DNA of 11,665 nucleotides from Pseudomonas sp. (GTDB lineage Bacteria > Pseudomonadota > Gammaproteobacteria > Pseudomonadales > Pseudomonadaceae): NCBI GenBank assembly GCA_029239415.1, contig JAQZAY010000093.1, forward strand, positions 1 to 11,665, written 5' to 3'. The translations under genes and the position numbers were made by a program. Each line of letters opens with the position of its first letter. The stretch's first letter is position 1. Shown piece after piece: positions 6,391 through 11,665 of the stretch. The notes beneath the pieces are model-generated. The model had not been told where the DNA came from and did not search any database. It saw only the letters and a program-made list of their open reading frames with translations.

Positions 6391-7020
6391 GTGAGCCAAT
6401 TTTTCCAGATTCATGCGGAAAACCCGCAGGCGCGCCTGATAAAGCAGGCCGTCGAGATCATTCGCAAGGGCGGCGTGGTGGTCTATCCCACCGATTCGTC
6501 CTATGCGATGGGTTGCCAGATCGGTGACAAGACGGCGATCGAGCGGGTCCGCCGCCTGCGCCAGCTCGACAAGAACCACAATTTCACCCTGATCTGCTGC
6601 GACCTGTCGCAGATGGGGCTGTTCGCCAAGATCGACACGGCCAACTTCCGCCTGCTGAAGGCGTATGTGCCAGGTCCCTACACCTTCATCCTCAACGCCA
6701 CCCGCGAAGTCCCGCGGCTGCTGATGCACGAGAAGCGCCGCACCATCGGCCTGCGCGTGCCGTCCAACCCGATTGTCCGGGAGCTGGTGGCAGAGCTTGG
6801 CGAGCCGCTGATGAGCGTCAGCCTGATCCTGCCGGGCGATGAGGAGCCGATGACCGATCCCTACGAGATCCGCCAGCGCCTGGAGCATCAGGTCGACCTG
6901 ATCATCGATGGCGGTTTCGGTGACCTGAAGGCCTCGACCGTGATCAACCTGGCCGACGGCGAGCCAGAGGTGGTGCGGGTGGGTTGTGGCGATCCTGCGC
7001 CGTTCCTGGTCAACGCATGA
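6391..7020 (+). CDS. yciO: YciO, Sua5/YciO/YrdC family protein (209 aa, GTG start)
   Basis: Cytosolic member of the family that includes the threonylcarbamoyl-AMP synthase TsaC/YrdC. The reading SQFFQIHAENPQARLIKQA after the initiator and the motifs YPTDSSYAMGC (32-42), NFTLICCDLSQ (64-74), PGPYTFIL (94-101) and KRRTIGLRVPSNP (115-127) match E. coli YciO rather than TsaC. As I recall, E. coli YciO does not replace TsaC, so a role in t6A synthesis should not be assumed. GTG at 6391 is chosen because homology begins there and AGGA lies about 8 nt upstream; an in-frame ATG at 6355 inside the end of the PHP gene is the alternative. Its stop overlaps the scpA start by four bases (ATGA). Confidence 0.9.
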   Translation: MSQFFQIHAENPQARLIKQAVEIIRKGGVVVYPTDSSYAMGCQIGDKTAIERVRRLRQLDKNHNFTLICCDLSQMGLFAKIDTANFRLLKAYVPGPYTFILNATREVPRLLMHEKRRTIGLRVPSNPIVRELVAELGEPLMSVSLILPGDEEPMTDPYEIRQRLEHQVDLIIDGGFGDLKASTVINLADGEPEVVRVGCGDPAPFLVNA

Positions 7021-7838
7021 ACGCACTGCAACAGGCGCCCGAGCCACAGGTCGACGCACCACCCCCGCTGTCGCAGGCGCTGGTCTATGGCGAGGCGTTC
7101 ACCGAGCTGCCGGTCGACCTGTACATCCCGCCGCACGCCCTGGAAGTGTTTCTCGAGGCCTTCGAGGGCCCGCTCGACCTGCTGCTCTACCTGATCCGCA
7201 AGCAGAACATCGACATCCTCGATATTCCGGTGGCCGAGATCACCCGCCAGTACATGGGCTATGTCGAGCTGATGAAGAGCGTGCGTCTGGAGCTGGCCGC
7301 CGAGTACCTGGTGATGGCGGCCATGCTCGCCGAGATCAAGTCGAGAATGCTCTTGCCGCGTACGGTCACGGTCGAGGAAGAGGAAGGCGACCCGCGCGCC
7401 GAGCTGATCCGCCGCCTGCAGGAATACGAGCGCTTCAAGGCCGCTGCCGAGGGCATCGACCAGTTGAGCCGTGTGGGCCGCGATGTCACGGTGCCGCGCC
7501 TGGAAGCGCCCCAGGCCAAGGTGCGCAAGCTGCAACCACCGGTCAGCCTGGAGGAGCTGCTGATGTCCATGGCCGAGGTGATGCGCCGGGGCGACCTGTT
7601 CGAAAGCCACCAGGTCAGCCGCGAGGCATTGTCGACCCGCGAGCGCATGAGCGACGTGCTCGAGCGCCTCAAGGGCGGCGGCTTCGTCCCCTTCGCCGAG
7701 CTGTTCACCGCCGATGAGGGCAAGCTGGGCGTGGTGGTGACGTTCATGGCGATTCTCGAGCTGGTCAAGGAATCGCTGATCGAACTGGTGCAGAATGAGC
7801 CCTTCGCCCCGATCCATGTCCGCGCCCGGGCAGAGTGA
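7017..7838 (+). CDS. scpA: Segregation and condensation protein A (kleisin, 273 aa)
   Basis: Kleisin subunit of the SMC-ScpAB condensin that organises and helps segregate the chromosome. Residues 1-40 are a proline-rich extension; the canonical N-terminal kleisin signature FEGPLDLLLYLIRKQNIDI spans 49-67, followed by IPVAEITRQYMGYV and AAEYLVMAAMLAEIKSRMLLP, the helical part expected to contact the SMC neck. The C-terminal winged helix (VVVTFMAILELVKESLIELVQNE region) would bind the SMC head. ATG at 7017 overlaps the yciO stop (ATGA), typical of translational coupling; the frame extends upstream to 6984 without homology. scpB follows after 21 bases. The smc gene is not in the window. E. coli lacks this complex and uses MukBEF instead. 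Confidence 0.93.
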   Translation: MNALQQAPEPQVDAPPPLSQALVYGEAFTELPVDLYIPPHALEVFLEAFEGPLDLLLYLIRKQNIDILDIPVAEITRQYMGYVELMKSVRLELAAEYLVMAAMLAEIKSRMLLPRTVTVEEEEGDPRAELIRRLQEYERFKAAAEGIDQLSRVGRDVTVPRLEAPQAKVRKLQPPVSLEELLMSMAEVMRRGDLFESHQVSREALSTRERMSDVLERLKGGGFVPFAELFTADEGKLGVVVTFMAILELVKESLIELVQNEPFAPIHVRARAE

Positions 7839-7859
7839 CGCAACGAGTAGTCGATACCC

Positions 7860-8612
7860 ATGAACCTGAATGAACCCCGCGAACTGGCGTCGCTCATCGA
7901 GGCTTTCCTGCTGGCCTCGGGCAAGCCACAATCGCTCGAGCGCCTGTACGAGCTGTTCGAGGAGCCTGAGCGCCCCGAGCCCAAGGTCTTCAAGAAGGCC
8001 TTGGAGGTACTGGGCAAGTCCTGCGCTGGCCGTGCCTTCGAGCTCAAGGAAGTCGCCACCGGCTACCGCCTGCAGATCCGCGAGCTGTACGCGCCCTGGG
8101 TCGGCCGCCTGTGGGAAGAGCGCCCGCAGCGTTACTCGCGCGCCCTGCTCGAGACCATGGCGCTGATCGCCTACCGCCAGCCGGTCACCCGTGGCGAGAT
8201 CGAGGATGTGCGCGGCGTGGCGGTCAACAGCAACATCATCAAGACATTGATGGAGCGCGAGTGGATTCGAGTCGTCGGCTACCGGGAAGTCCCGGGAAGG
8301 CCGGCGATGTTCGCCACCACCAAGGCATTCCTCGACCACTTCAACCTAAAGAGCCTTGAAGAGTTGCCGGCCCTGGCCGAGCTGCGGGACCTGGAGCCGG
8401 CGCCCTTGCTCGATGACGACGATGCGCCCGTGCCCTTGCATCTGCAGGCGCTGGCCGATGCCAGCCTGGAGGAGGGCGGCGAAGGCGGGCATGCGCGTGA
8501 AGAGACCAGCTTCCATACGTTGCTGCTGGAGCTCGACGCCATGGAAGAAGGCCTGAAGACCGACTTCGATGACATGCGCGAAGAGGTCGAGCACGACAGC
8601 CTGCGAGAATGA
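7860..8612 (+). CDS. scpB: Segregation and condensation protein B (250 aa)
   Basis: Winged-helix (kite-type) partner that dimerises and binds the ScpA linker in the SMC complex. Two winged-helix units are expected in residues 1-165; the signatures LIEAFLLASGKPQS (12-25), LLETMALIAYRQPVTRGEIE (97-116), VRGVAVNSNIIKTLMEREW (117-135) and GRPAMFATTKAFLDHF (146-161) are diagnostic. Residues about 175-250 form an acidic, probably disordered tail (LDDDDAP, EEGGEGG, DFDDMREEVEHD), longer than in many firmicute ScpB proteins but usual for Pseudomonas as far as I know. No good Shine-Dalgarno precedes the ATG, so translation may be coupled to scpA. The next gene, rluB, starts 173 bases later with its own strong ribosome-binding site. 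Confidence 0.93.
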   Translation: MNLNEPRELASLIEAFLLASGKPQSLERLYELFEEPERPEPKVFKKALEVLGKSCAGRAFELKEVATGYRLQIRELYAPWVGRLWEERPQRYSRALLETMALIAYRQPVTRGEIEDVRGVAVNSNIIKTLMEREWIRVVGYREVPGRPAMFATTKAFLDHFNLKSLEELPALAELRDLEPAPLLDDDDAPVPLHLQALADASLEEGGEGGHAREETSFHTLLLELDAMEEGLKTDFDDMREEVEHDSLRE

Positions 8613-8773
8613 CGCGCGGCGCAGGGACGGCCGTGCATTCGACCGTTGGGCGCAAACCCCTGGCGGTGCGCCCGAACACCCCGTGTGCCGCGTGCGTGCG
8701 GCGGATCTTCAGCGTATGATGCGCGGCCTTCTGGCGCATTCGTCGCCAGGAAACAGATCCGATTCCTACACCG

Positions 8774-8785
8774 GGAGGTGCCCAG
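8774..8785 (+). promoter_or_regulatory. rluB ribosome-binding site
   Basis: GGAGG at 8774-8778 with a 7-nt spacer fixes the rluB start at 8786. In the 173-bp scpB-rluB spacer I also see TATGAT (8715-8720) with no good -35 and a small CTGGCG/CGCCAG hairpin (8731-8749); neither proves a separate promoter or terminator. Confidence 0.7.
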
Positions 8786-9880
8786 ATGACTGACAAAGAC
8801 CTGCAAGAACCCCAGACCCCGCCGCCCGCTGGCGAAAAACTGCAAAAAGTCCTCGCCCGCATTGGCGTGGGATCGCGCCGTGACGTCGAGGCCTGGATCA
8901 GCCAGGGCCGCATCAAGGTCAACGGGGTTGCCGCCTCGCTTGGCCAGCGCGTCGACATGCACGATGCCATCGCCGTCGACGGCAAGCTGATCAAGCGCGA
9001 AGAGTCCGCCGAGACCGTGCGCCGCGTGATCATGTACAACAAGCCCGATGGCGAGATCTGCACCCGTGACGACCCGGAAGGCCGCCAGACCGTGTTCGAT
9101 CGCCTGCCGCGTCCGAAGGAAGGCCGCTGGATCAACATTGGCCGTCTCGACATCAACACCACCGGCCTGTTGATGTTCACCACCGACGGCGAGCTGGCCA
9201 ACCGCCTGATGCACCCGTCCTACGAGATGGACCGCGAGTATGCCGTGCGCGTGCGCGGTGAAGTGGACGAGGACATGATCACCCGCCTGAAGAACGGCGT
9301 GATGCTCGAAGACGGCCCGGCGCGTTTCACCGACATCCAGGAAGCCCCGGGTGGCGAAGGCTTCAACCATTGGTACCACTGCGTGGTGATGGAAGGCCGC
9401 AACCGCGAAGTCCGCCGCCTGTGGGAATCCCAGGGCCTGGTGGTCAGCCGCCTGAAACGCGTGCGTTTCGGCCCGGTGTTCCTCAACTCCGACTTGCCAA
9501 TGGGGCGCTGGCGCGAAATGAGCCAGGGCGAGATCGATATCCTGGCGGCTGAAGTCGGCCTCAAGCCGGTGGCCTTGCCGTCGTTGAACCTCAAGTCCAA
9601 GGACAAGCTCGAGCGCCTGCAGCGCAAGTCGACCCGCCCGATGGGCCGTAGCGAGCGTGTGCGCAGCCTGCGTCCTGCTGCCGAGGGCAGCGACGAGCGT
9701 CCAGTGCGCCAGCCCCGCGAGGAAGCCCCGCGCAAGGGTAATCGGGGCAGCGCCGTGGCCGAGCGTCCGAGCGACATGAAGAAGCGCCCGGGCAAGCCGA
9801 CTCCTGGCGGCAAGCCAGCAGGCAAGCCGGCAGGTGGTGGCCGGCAGCCAAGCGGCGGTCGCGGCAAGCCGCGCCCTTGA
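8786..9880 (+). CDS. rluB: 23S rRNA pseudouridine(2605) synthase RluB (364 aa)
   Basis: Converts U2605 of 23S rRNA (E. coli numbering) to pseudouridine in the peptidyl-transferase region. An S4 RNA-binding domain occupies about residues 17-65 (EKLQKVLARIGVGSRRDVE). The RsuA/RluB-family catalytic domain begins at VIMYNKPDGE (81-90) and contains the catalytic aspartate D122 in GRLDINTTGLL; further family motifs are HPSYEMDREYAV and GRNREVRRLWE. The core ends near residue 260. A basic low-complexity tail of about 100 residues follows, rich in R, K, G and P and finishing with GKP repeats; it makes the protein longer than E. coli RluB (about 290) and may add RNA affinity. The start is set by GGAGG 7 nt upstream. 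RluB is preferred over RluE/RsuA by S4 domain plus linkage to scpB and yciO. Confidence 0.93.
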   Translation: MTDKDLQEPQTPPPAGEKLQKVLARIGVGSRRDVEAWISQGRIKVNGVAASLGQRVDMHDAIAVDGKLIKREESAETVRRVIMYNKPDGEICTRDDPEGRQTVFDRLPRPKEGRWINIGRLDINTTGLLMFTTDGELANRLMHPSYEMDREYAVRVRGEVDEDMITRLKNGVMLEDGPARFTDIQEAPGGEGFNHWYHCVVMEGRNREVRRLWESQGLVVSRLKRVRFGPVFLNSDLPMGRWREMSQGEIDILAAEVGLKPVALPSLNLKSKDKLERLQRKSTRPMGRSERVRSLRPAAEGSDERPVRQPREEAPRKGNRGSAVAERPSDMKKRPGKPTPGGKPAGKPAGGGRQPSGGRGKPRP

Positions 9881-9888
9881 GGTGACGA

Positions 9889-9916
9889 GCCGGTAAGCCG
9901 CGAAGGCATTACCGGC
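9889..9916. repeat. 8-bp hairpin directly after rluB
   Basis: GCCGGTAA (9889-9896) and TTACCGGC (9909-9916) pair perfectly around 12 bases, starting 9 bases after the rluB stop and immediately before the REP hairpin. It may be part of a composite 3'-end structure. Confidence 0.5.
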
Positions 9917-9919
9917 CCA

Positions 9920-9964
9920 ATCGCGGGCAAGCCCGTTCCCGATGGGGGCGGACTTGCCCGCGAT
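9920..9964. repeat. Pseudomonas REP hairpin downstream of rluB
   Basis: ATCGCGGGCAAGCCCG (9920-9935) and CGGACTTGCCCGCGAT (9949-9964) are reverse complements at 15 of 16 positions. The inner TTCCC/GGGGG pairs extend this to a 21-bp stem (one C-A mismatch, two G-U pairs) with a GAT loop. GCGGGCAAGCCCG is the typical core of repetitive extragenic palindromes in P. putida-group genomes. It probably ends or stabilises the rluB mRNA; the T-rich run needed for classical termination is lacking. Confidence 0.8.
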
Positions 9965-10182
9965 CAGCTTTACCTCAATCCCCCGTCAAACTCCTGAACC
10001 ATCCCGTAAATTTTTCGTGACAGATATGGCGGCTTTTCCCGCTGTCGTGTGCGATTAATCCACAACTGTAAACAGAACTTTCCGCACTAGCGCCTTCAGC
10101 GATCCCCCCATCCCCCACGCCTACCTTGCCTGTCCCCCGCATCTCCGGTGTCATAGCCCCGATAACAAGAATCGGAGGCGCA
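9965..10182. other. Non-coding spacer between REP and candidate small ORF
   Basis: No conserved coding sequence is visible on either strand. This stretch is less GC-rich than its surroundings around 10007-10080. It contains TGTAAA-N6-TTTCCG (10067-10084), partly like the TyrR/PhhR box TGTAAA-N6-TTTACA, and pyrimidine-rich sequence at 10090-10140. A CA-type motif and Shine-Dalgarno end it. Confidence 0.5.
10164..10178 (+). promoter_or_regulatory. AANAANAA (Hfq/Crc-type) motif plus Shine-Dalgarno before small ORF
   Basis: AACAAGAA (10164-10171) fits AANAANAA exactly, the catabolite-activity motif bound by Hfq with Crc in Pseudomonas, and is followed two bases later by GGAGG (10174-10178). Motif next to a ribosome-binding site is the usual arrangement of a translationally repressed Crc target. 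Binding is inferred. Confidence 0.4.
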
Positions 10183-10353
10183 ATGTACGCCATTCATTCC
10201 CCCAGGCAGTGCCTCTTCCCCGGGACCGGTGCGTTTGGTCGTCAGACAAATACGCAACGCGTTGACTCCTGCGCGTCTACAGGGGTATACAATGCGCCGC
10301 GTTTTATCTGTGACCCTAATGCGTACCGCGCACTCTTGCTGACTCCCGGTTGA
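10183..10353 (+). CDS. Candidate small ORF (56 aa) or gene-start remnant, unknown function
   Basis: I do not recognise this product. An ATG with GGAGG four bases upstream opens a 56-codon frame. The peptide starts MYAIHSPRQC, has three cysteines, no clear signal peptide or membrane segment and no known motif. About 12 of the first 14 codons after ATG end in G or C, as expected here, but only about half of the rest do, so the initial part looks more gene-like than the remainder. This could mean a decayed or truncated gene whose start region survives, or a chance frame with a real-looking ribosome-binding site. Its second half overlaps the proposed permease promoter. Confidence 0.25.
   Translation: MYAIHSPRQCLFPGTGAFGRQTNTQRVDSCASTGVYNAPRFICDPNAYRALLLTPG
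10262..10291 (+). promoter_or_regulatory. Candidate sigma70 promoter for the aroP-type permease
   Basis: TTGACT (10262-10267), 18 bases, TATACA (10286-10291, continuing AT). The -35 matches 5/6 and the -10 4/6, with TACAAT (5/6) overlapping two bases later. It is the best promoter-like pair in the 600-bp spacer and would start RNA near 10298, giving a leader of about 190 nt. Confidence 0.55.
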
Positions 10354-10469
10354 TTCGCCACGCGTTCGCGCCTGGCCGAGCCCCACACGTCCGAGAATCC
10401 AAGGTCATCATGCCTTGCTCATTCCGCTGCGCCACGATCGCAGTGGGTCCGATCCCGTCACAGATAAAA
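10302..10469 (+). repeat. Long-range 13-bp perfect inverted repeat bracketing the permease leader
   Basis: TTTTATCTGTGAC (10302-10314) and GTCACAGATAAAA (10457-10469) are exact reverse complements separated by 142 bases. The left arm begins a few bases after the predicted transcription start and the right arm ends 7 bases before the AGG of the permease Shine-Dalgarno, so in RNA they could form a closing stem (P1-like) around almost the entire leader. No target-site duplication flanks the pair. Confidence 0.6.
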
Positions 10470-10481
10470 ACAAGCAGGTGA
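10410..10481 (+). CDS. Candidate 23-codon upstream ORF in the permease leader
   Basis: ATG at 10410, preceded by AAGG with a 5-nt spacer, reads 23 codons (start MPCSFRC, end IKTSR) to TGA at 10479-10481. The stop lies inside the AGGTGA ribosome-binding region of the permease, so ribosomes finishing the uORF would sit on that site. The peptide has no run of aromatic residues, so a classical attenuation peptide is unlikely. Confidence 0.2.
   Translation: MPCSFRCATIAVGPIPSQIKTSR
10466..10480 (+). promoter_or_regulatory. AANAANAA (Hfq/Crc-type) motif and Shine-Dalgarno of the permease
   Basis: AAAAACAA (10466-10473) fits AANAANAA exactly and is followed after two bases by AGGTG (10476-10480), the ribosome-binding site of the permease. 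Crc is reported to limit amino-acid uptake and catabolism genes in P. putida, so this target makes sense. The motif overlaps the right arm of the long inverted repeat. Confidence 0.5.
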
Positions 10482-10489
10482 CTCCGTTC

Positions 10490-11665
10490 ATGAGTGGACA
10501 AAACACGCAGTCAGGCGAGCTCAAGCGCGGCCTGAAGAACCGACATATCCAGTTGATCGCCCTGGGTGGGGCTATCGGCACCGGGCTGTTCCTGGGCTCG
10601 GCCGGGGTGATGAAGTCCGCCGGCCCCTCGATGATCCTGGGGTATGCCGTCTGCGGCTTCATCGCCTTCATGATCATGCGCCAGCTCGGCGAGATGATCG
10701 TCGAAGAACCGGTTGCCGGCTCCTTCAGCCACTTCGCGCACAAGTACTGGGGCGGGTTCGCGGGCTTCCTGTCCGGCTGGAACTGCTGGGTACTCTACAT
10801 TCTGGTTGGCATGTCGGAATTGTCGGCAGTCGGCAAGTACGTGCACTACTGGTGGCCAGAGATCCCGAGCTGGGTCACGGCGGCTGCTTTCTTCCTGCTG
10901 ATCAACGGCATCAACCTGATGAACGTCAAGGTGTTCGGCGAGGCCGAGTTCTGGTTCGCGATCATCAAGGTCGTCGCCATCGTCGGCATGATCGCCCTGG
11001 GCAGCTACCTGCTGGCCAGCGGCAGCGGCGGCCCTGACGCTGCGGTCAGCAACCTGTGGGAGCACGGCGGGTTCTTCCCCAACGGCGTCAGCGGGCTGGT
11101 CATGGCCCTGGCAATCATCATGTTCTCCTTTGGTGGCCTCGAGATGCTCGGCTTTACCGCCGCGGAGGCCGACAAGCCCAGGACGGTGATCCCCAAGGCG
11201 ATCAACCAGGTCATCTACCGGATCCTGATCTTCTACATCGGTGCCCTGGTGGTGCTGCTGTCGCTGACCCCGTGGGATGCCCTGGTCGCCAGCATCGATG
11301 CCTCGGGCGGCAGCTATGGCAGCAGCCCGTTCGTCCAGGTCTTCTCGCTGCTAGGCAGTGACGTGGCCGCCCACCTGCTGAACTTCGTGGTCCTGACCGC
11401 AGCGCTGTCGGTGTACAACAGCGGCACCTACTGCAATGCCCGCATGCTCTACGGCATGGCCGAGCAGGGCGATGCCCCGGCAAGCCTGGCCAGGATCGAC
11501 AAGCGCGGCGTGCCGGTGCGTTCGATCCTGGCATCGGCCGTGGTGACCCTGGTCGCGGTGCTGCTCAACTACTTCATGCCCCAGCACGCGCTGGAGCTGC
11601 TGATGTCGCTGGTGGTCGCGGCCCTGGTGATCAACTGGGCGATGATCAGCTACTCGCACCTCAAG
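10490..11665 (+). CDS. aroP: AroP-type aromatic amino-acid permease (5' part, 392 codons; continues past window end)
   Basis: Inner-membrane proton-coupled importer of the amino acid-polyamine-organocation superfamily (AAT family), close to E. coli AroP, which takes up Phe, Tyr and Trp. From residue 11 LKRGLKNRHIQLIALGGAIG then TGLFLGSAG shows the substrate-binding unwound TM1; RQLGEMIVEEPVAGSFSHFA, NVKVFGEAEFWFAIIKV, IIMFSFGGLEMLGFTAAEAD and LTAALSVYNSGTYCNARMLYG follow in the family order. About ten membrane segments are present; roughly the last 75 residues are outside. Compared with E. coli AroP there is a short insertion, SIDASGGSYGSS, in an external-loop region around residues 265-276. 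ATG at 10490 is chosen by homology and the AGGTG upstream. Pheromone-like relatives (PheP, ProY) are alternatives, but residue-level similarity favours AroP. The leader suggests translational control. Confidence 0.9.
   Translation, partial: MSGQNTQSGELKRGLKNRHIQLIALGGAIGTGLFLGSAGVMKSAGPSMILGYAVCGFIAFMIMRQLGEMIVEEPVAGSFSHFAHKYWGGFAGFLSGWNCWVLYILVGMSELSAVGKYVHYWWPEIPSWVTAAAFFLLINGINLMNVKVFGEAEFWFAIIKVVAIVGMIALGSYLLASGSGGPDAAVSNLWEHGGFFPNGVSGLVMALAIIMFSFGGLEMLGFTAAEADKPRTVIPKAINQVIYRILIFYIGALVVLLSLTPWDALVASIDASGGSYGSSPFVQVFSLLGSDVAAHLLNFVVLTAALSVYNSGTYCNARMLYGMAEQGDAPASLARIDKRGVPVRSILASAVVTLVAVLLNYFMPQHALELLMSLVVAALVINWAMISYSHLK

Noticed and set aside
6888..8339. 483-codon minus-strand open frame opposite scpA/scpB
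   Set aside because: Covers two well-supported genes on the other strand and reads as a His/Leu/Gln-rich shadow without motifs.
8732..8747. TGGCGC-N5-TCGCC, spaced like a sigma54 -24/-12 promoter before rluB
   Set aside because: Mismatches at key positions, it coincides with a small palindrome, and rluB is not an expected sigma54 target.
10027..10043. TGGCGGCTTTTCCCGCT as a possible sigma54 promoter
   Set aside because: The GG-to-GC spacing is one base too long and no activator context is seen.
9975..10386. Minus-strand open frames in the spacer before the permease
   Set aside because: No ribosome-binding site, homology or codon bias supports them.

Overview
The window looks like chromosomal DNA of a Pseudomonas, most probably of the P. 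putida/P. fluorescens side of the genus. It is GC-rich, the proteins read like Pseudomonas orthologues, and intergenic spaces carry REP-type palindromes built on a GCGGGCAAGCCCG core. From memory, the block trkH - nitroreductase - cpxA - cpxP-like - cpxR - yciI - yciB - PHP - yciO - scpA - scpB matches the order in P. aeruginosa, and PHP/yciO/rluB are also near one another in E. coli. It is therefore mainly conserved core genome, with no phage, transposase, CRISPR, tRNA or rRNA seen.

Left part (1-5449, mostly minus strand): the N-terminal two thirds of the K+ uptake protein TrkH, reading out of the window; a divergent YdjA-like nitroreductase (plus); then a minus-strand envelope-stress locus in transcription order cpxR - cpxP/Spy-like - cpxA. 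Upstream of it, also minus, lie yciB (septation protein A) and yciI, separated by one base. The stress locus has two notable control elements: phased GGTMAA repeats, including a GTAAA-N6-GTAAA CpxR-type box, in front of the cpxP-like gene, and a near-textbook intrinsic terminator between the cpxP-like gene and cpxA, which starts with TTG.

Middle part (5517-9880, plus strand): PHP phosphoesterase (RNase AM/YciV type), YciO, ScpA, ScpB and RluB run in one direction with very short gaps up to scpB. This looks like an operon joining RNA metabolism to the SMC-ScpAB chromosome-condensation complex. RluB has a long basic low-complexity tail and is followed by a REP hairpin.

Right part (9881-11665): about 600 bases without a conserved gene, then the start of an AroP-type aromatic amino-acid permease that runs off the window. 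This leader region is the least explained part of the window. It holds a good sigma70-like promoter, a perfect 13-bp inverted repeat 142 bases apart that would bracket nearly the whole 5' UTR, two exact AANAANAA (Hfq/Crc-type) motifs each just before a Shine-Dalgarno sequence, a 56-codon candidate small ORF and a 23-codon upstream ORF whose stop overlaps the permease ribosome-binding site. These suggest layered post-transcriptional control of the permease, but this is inference from sequence only.
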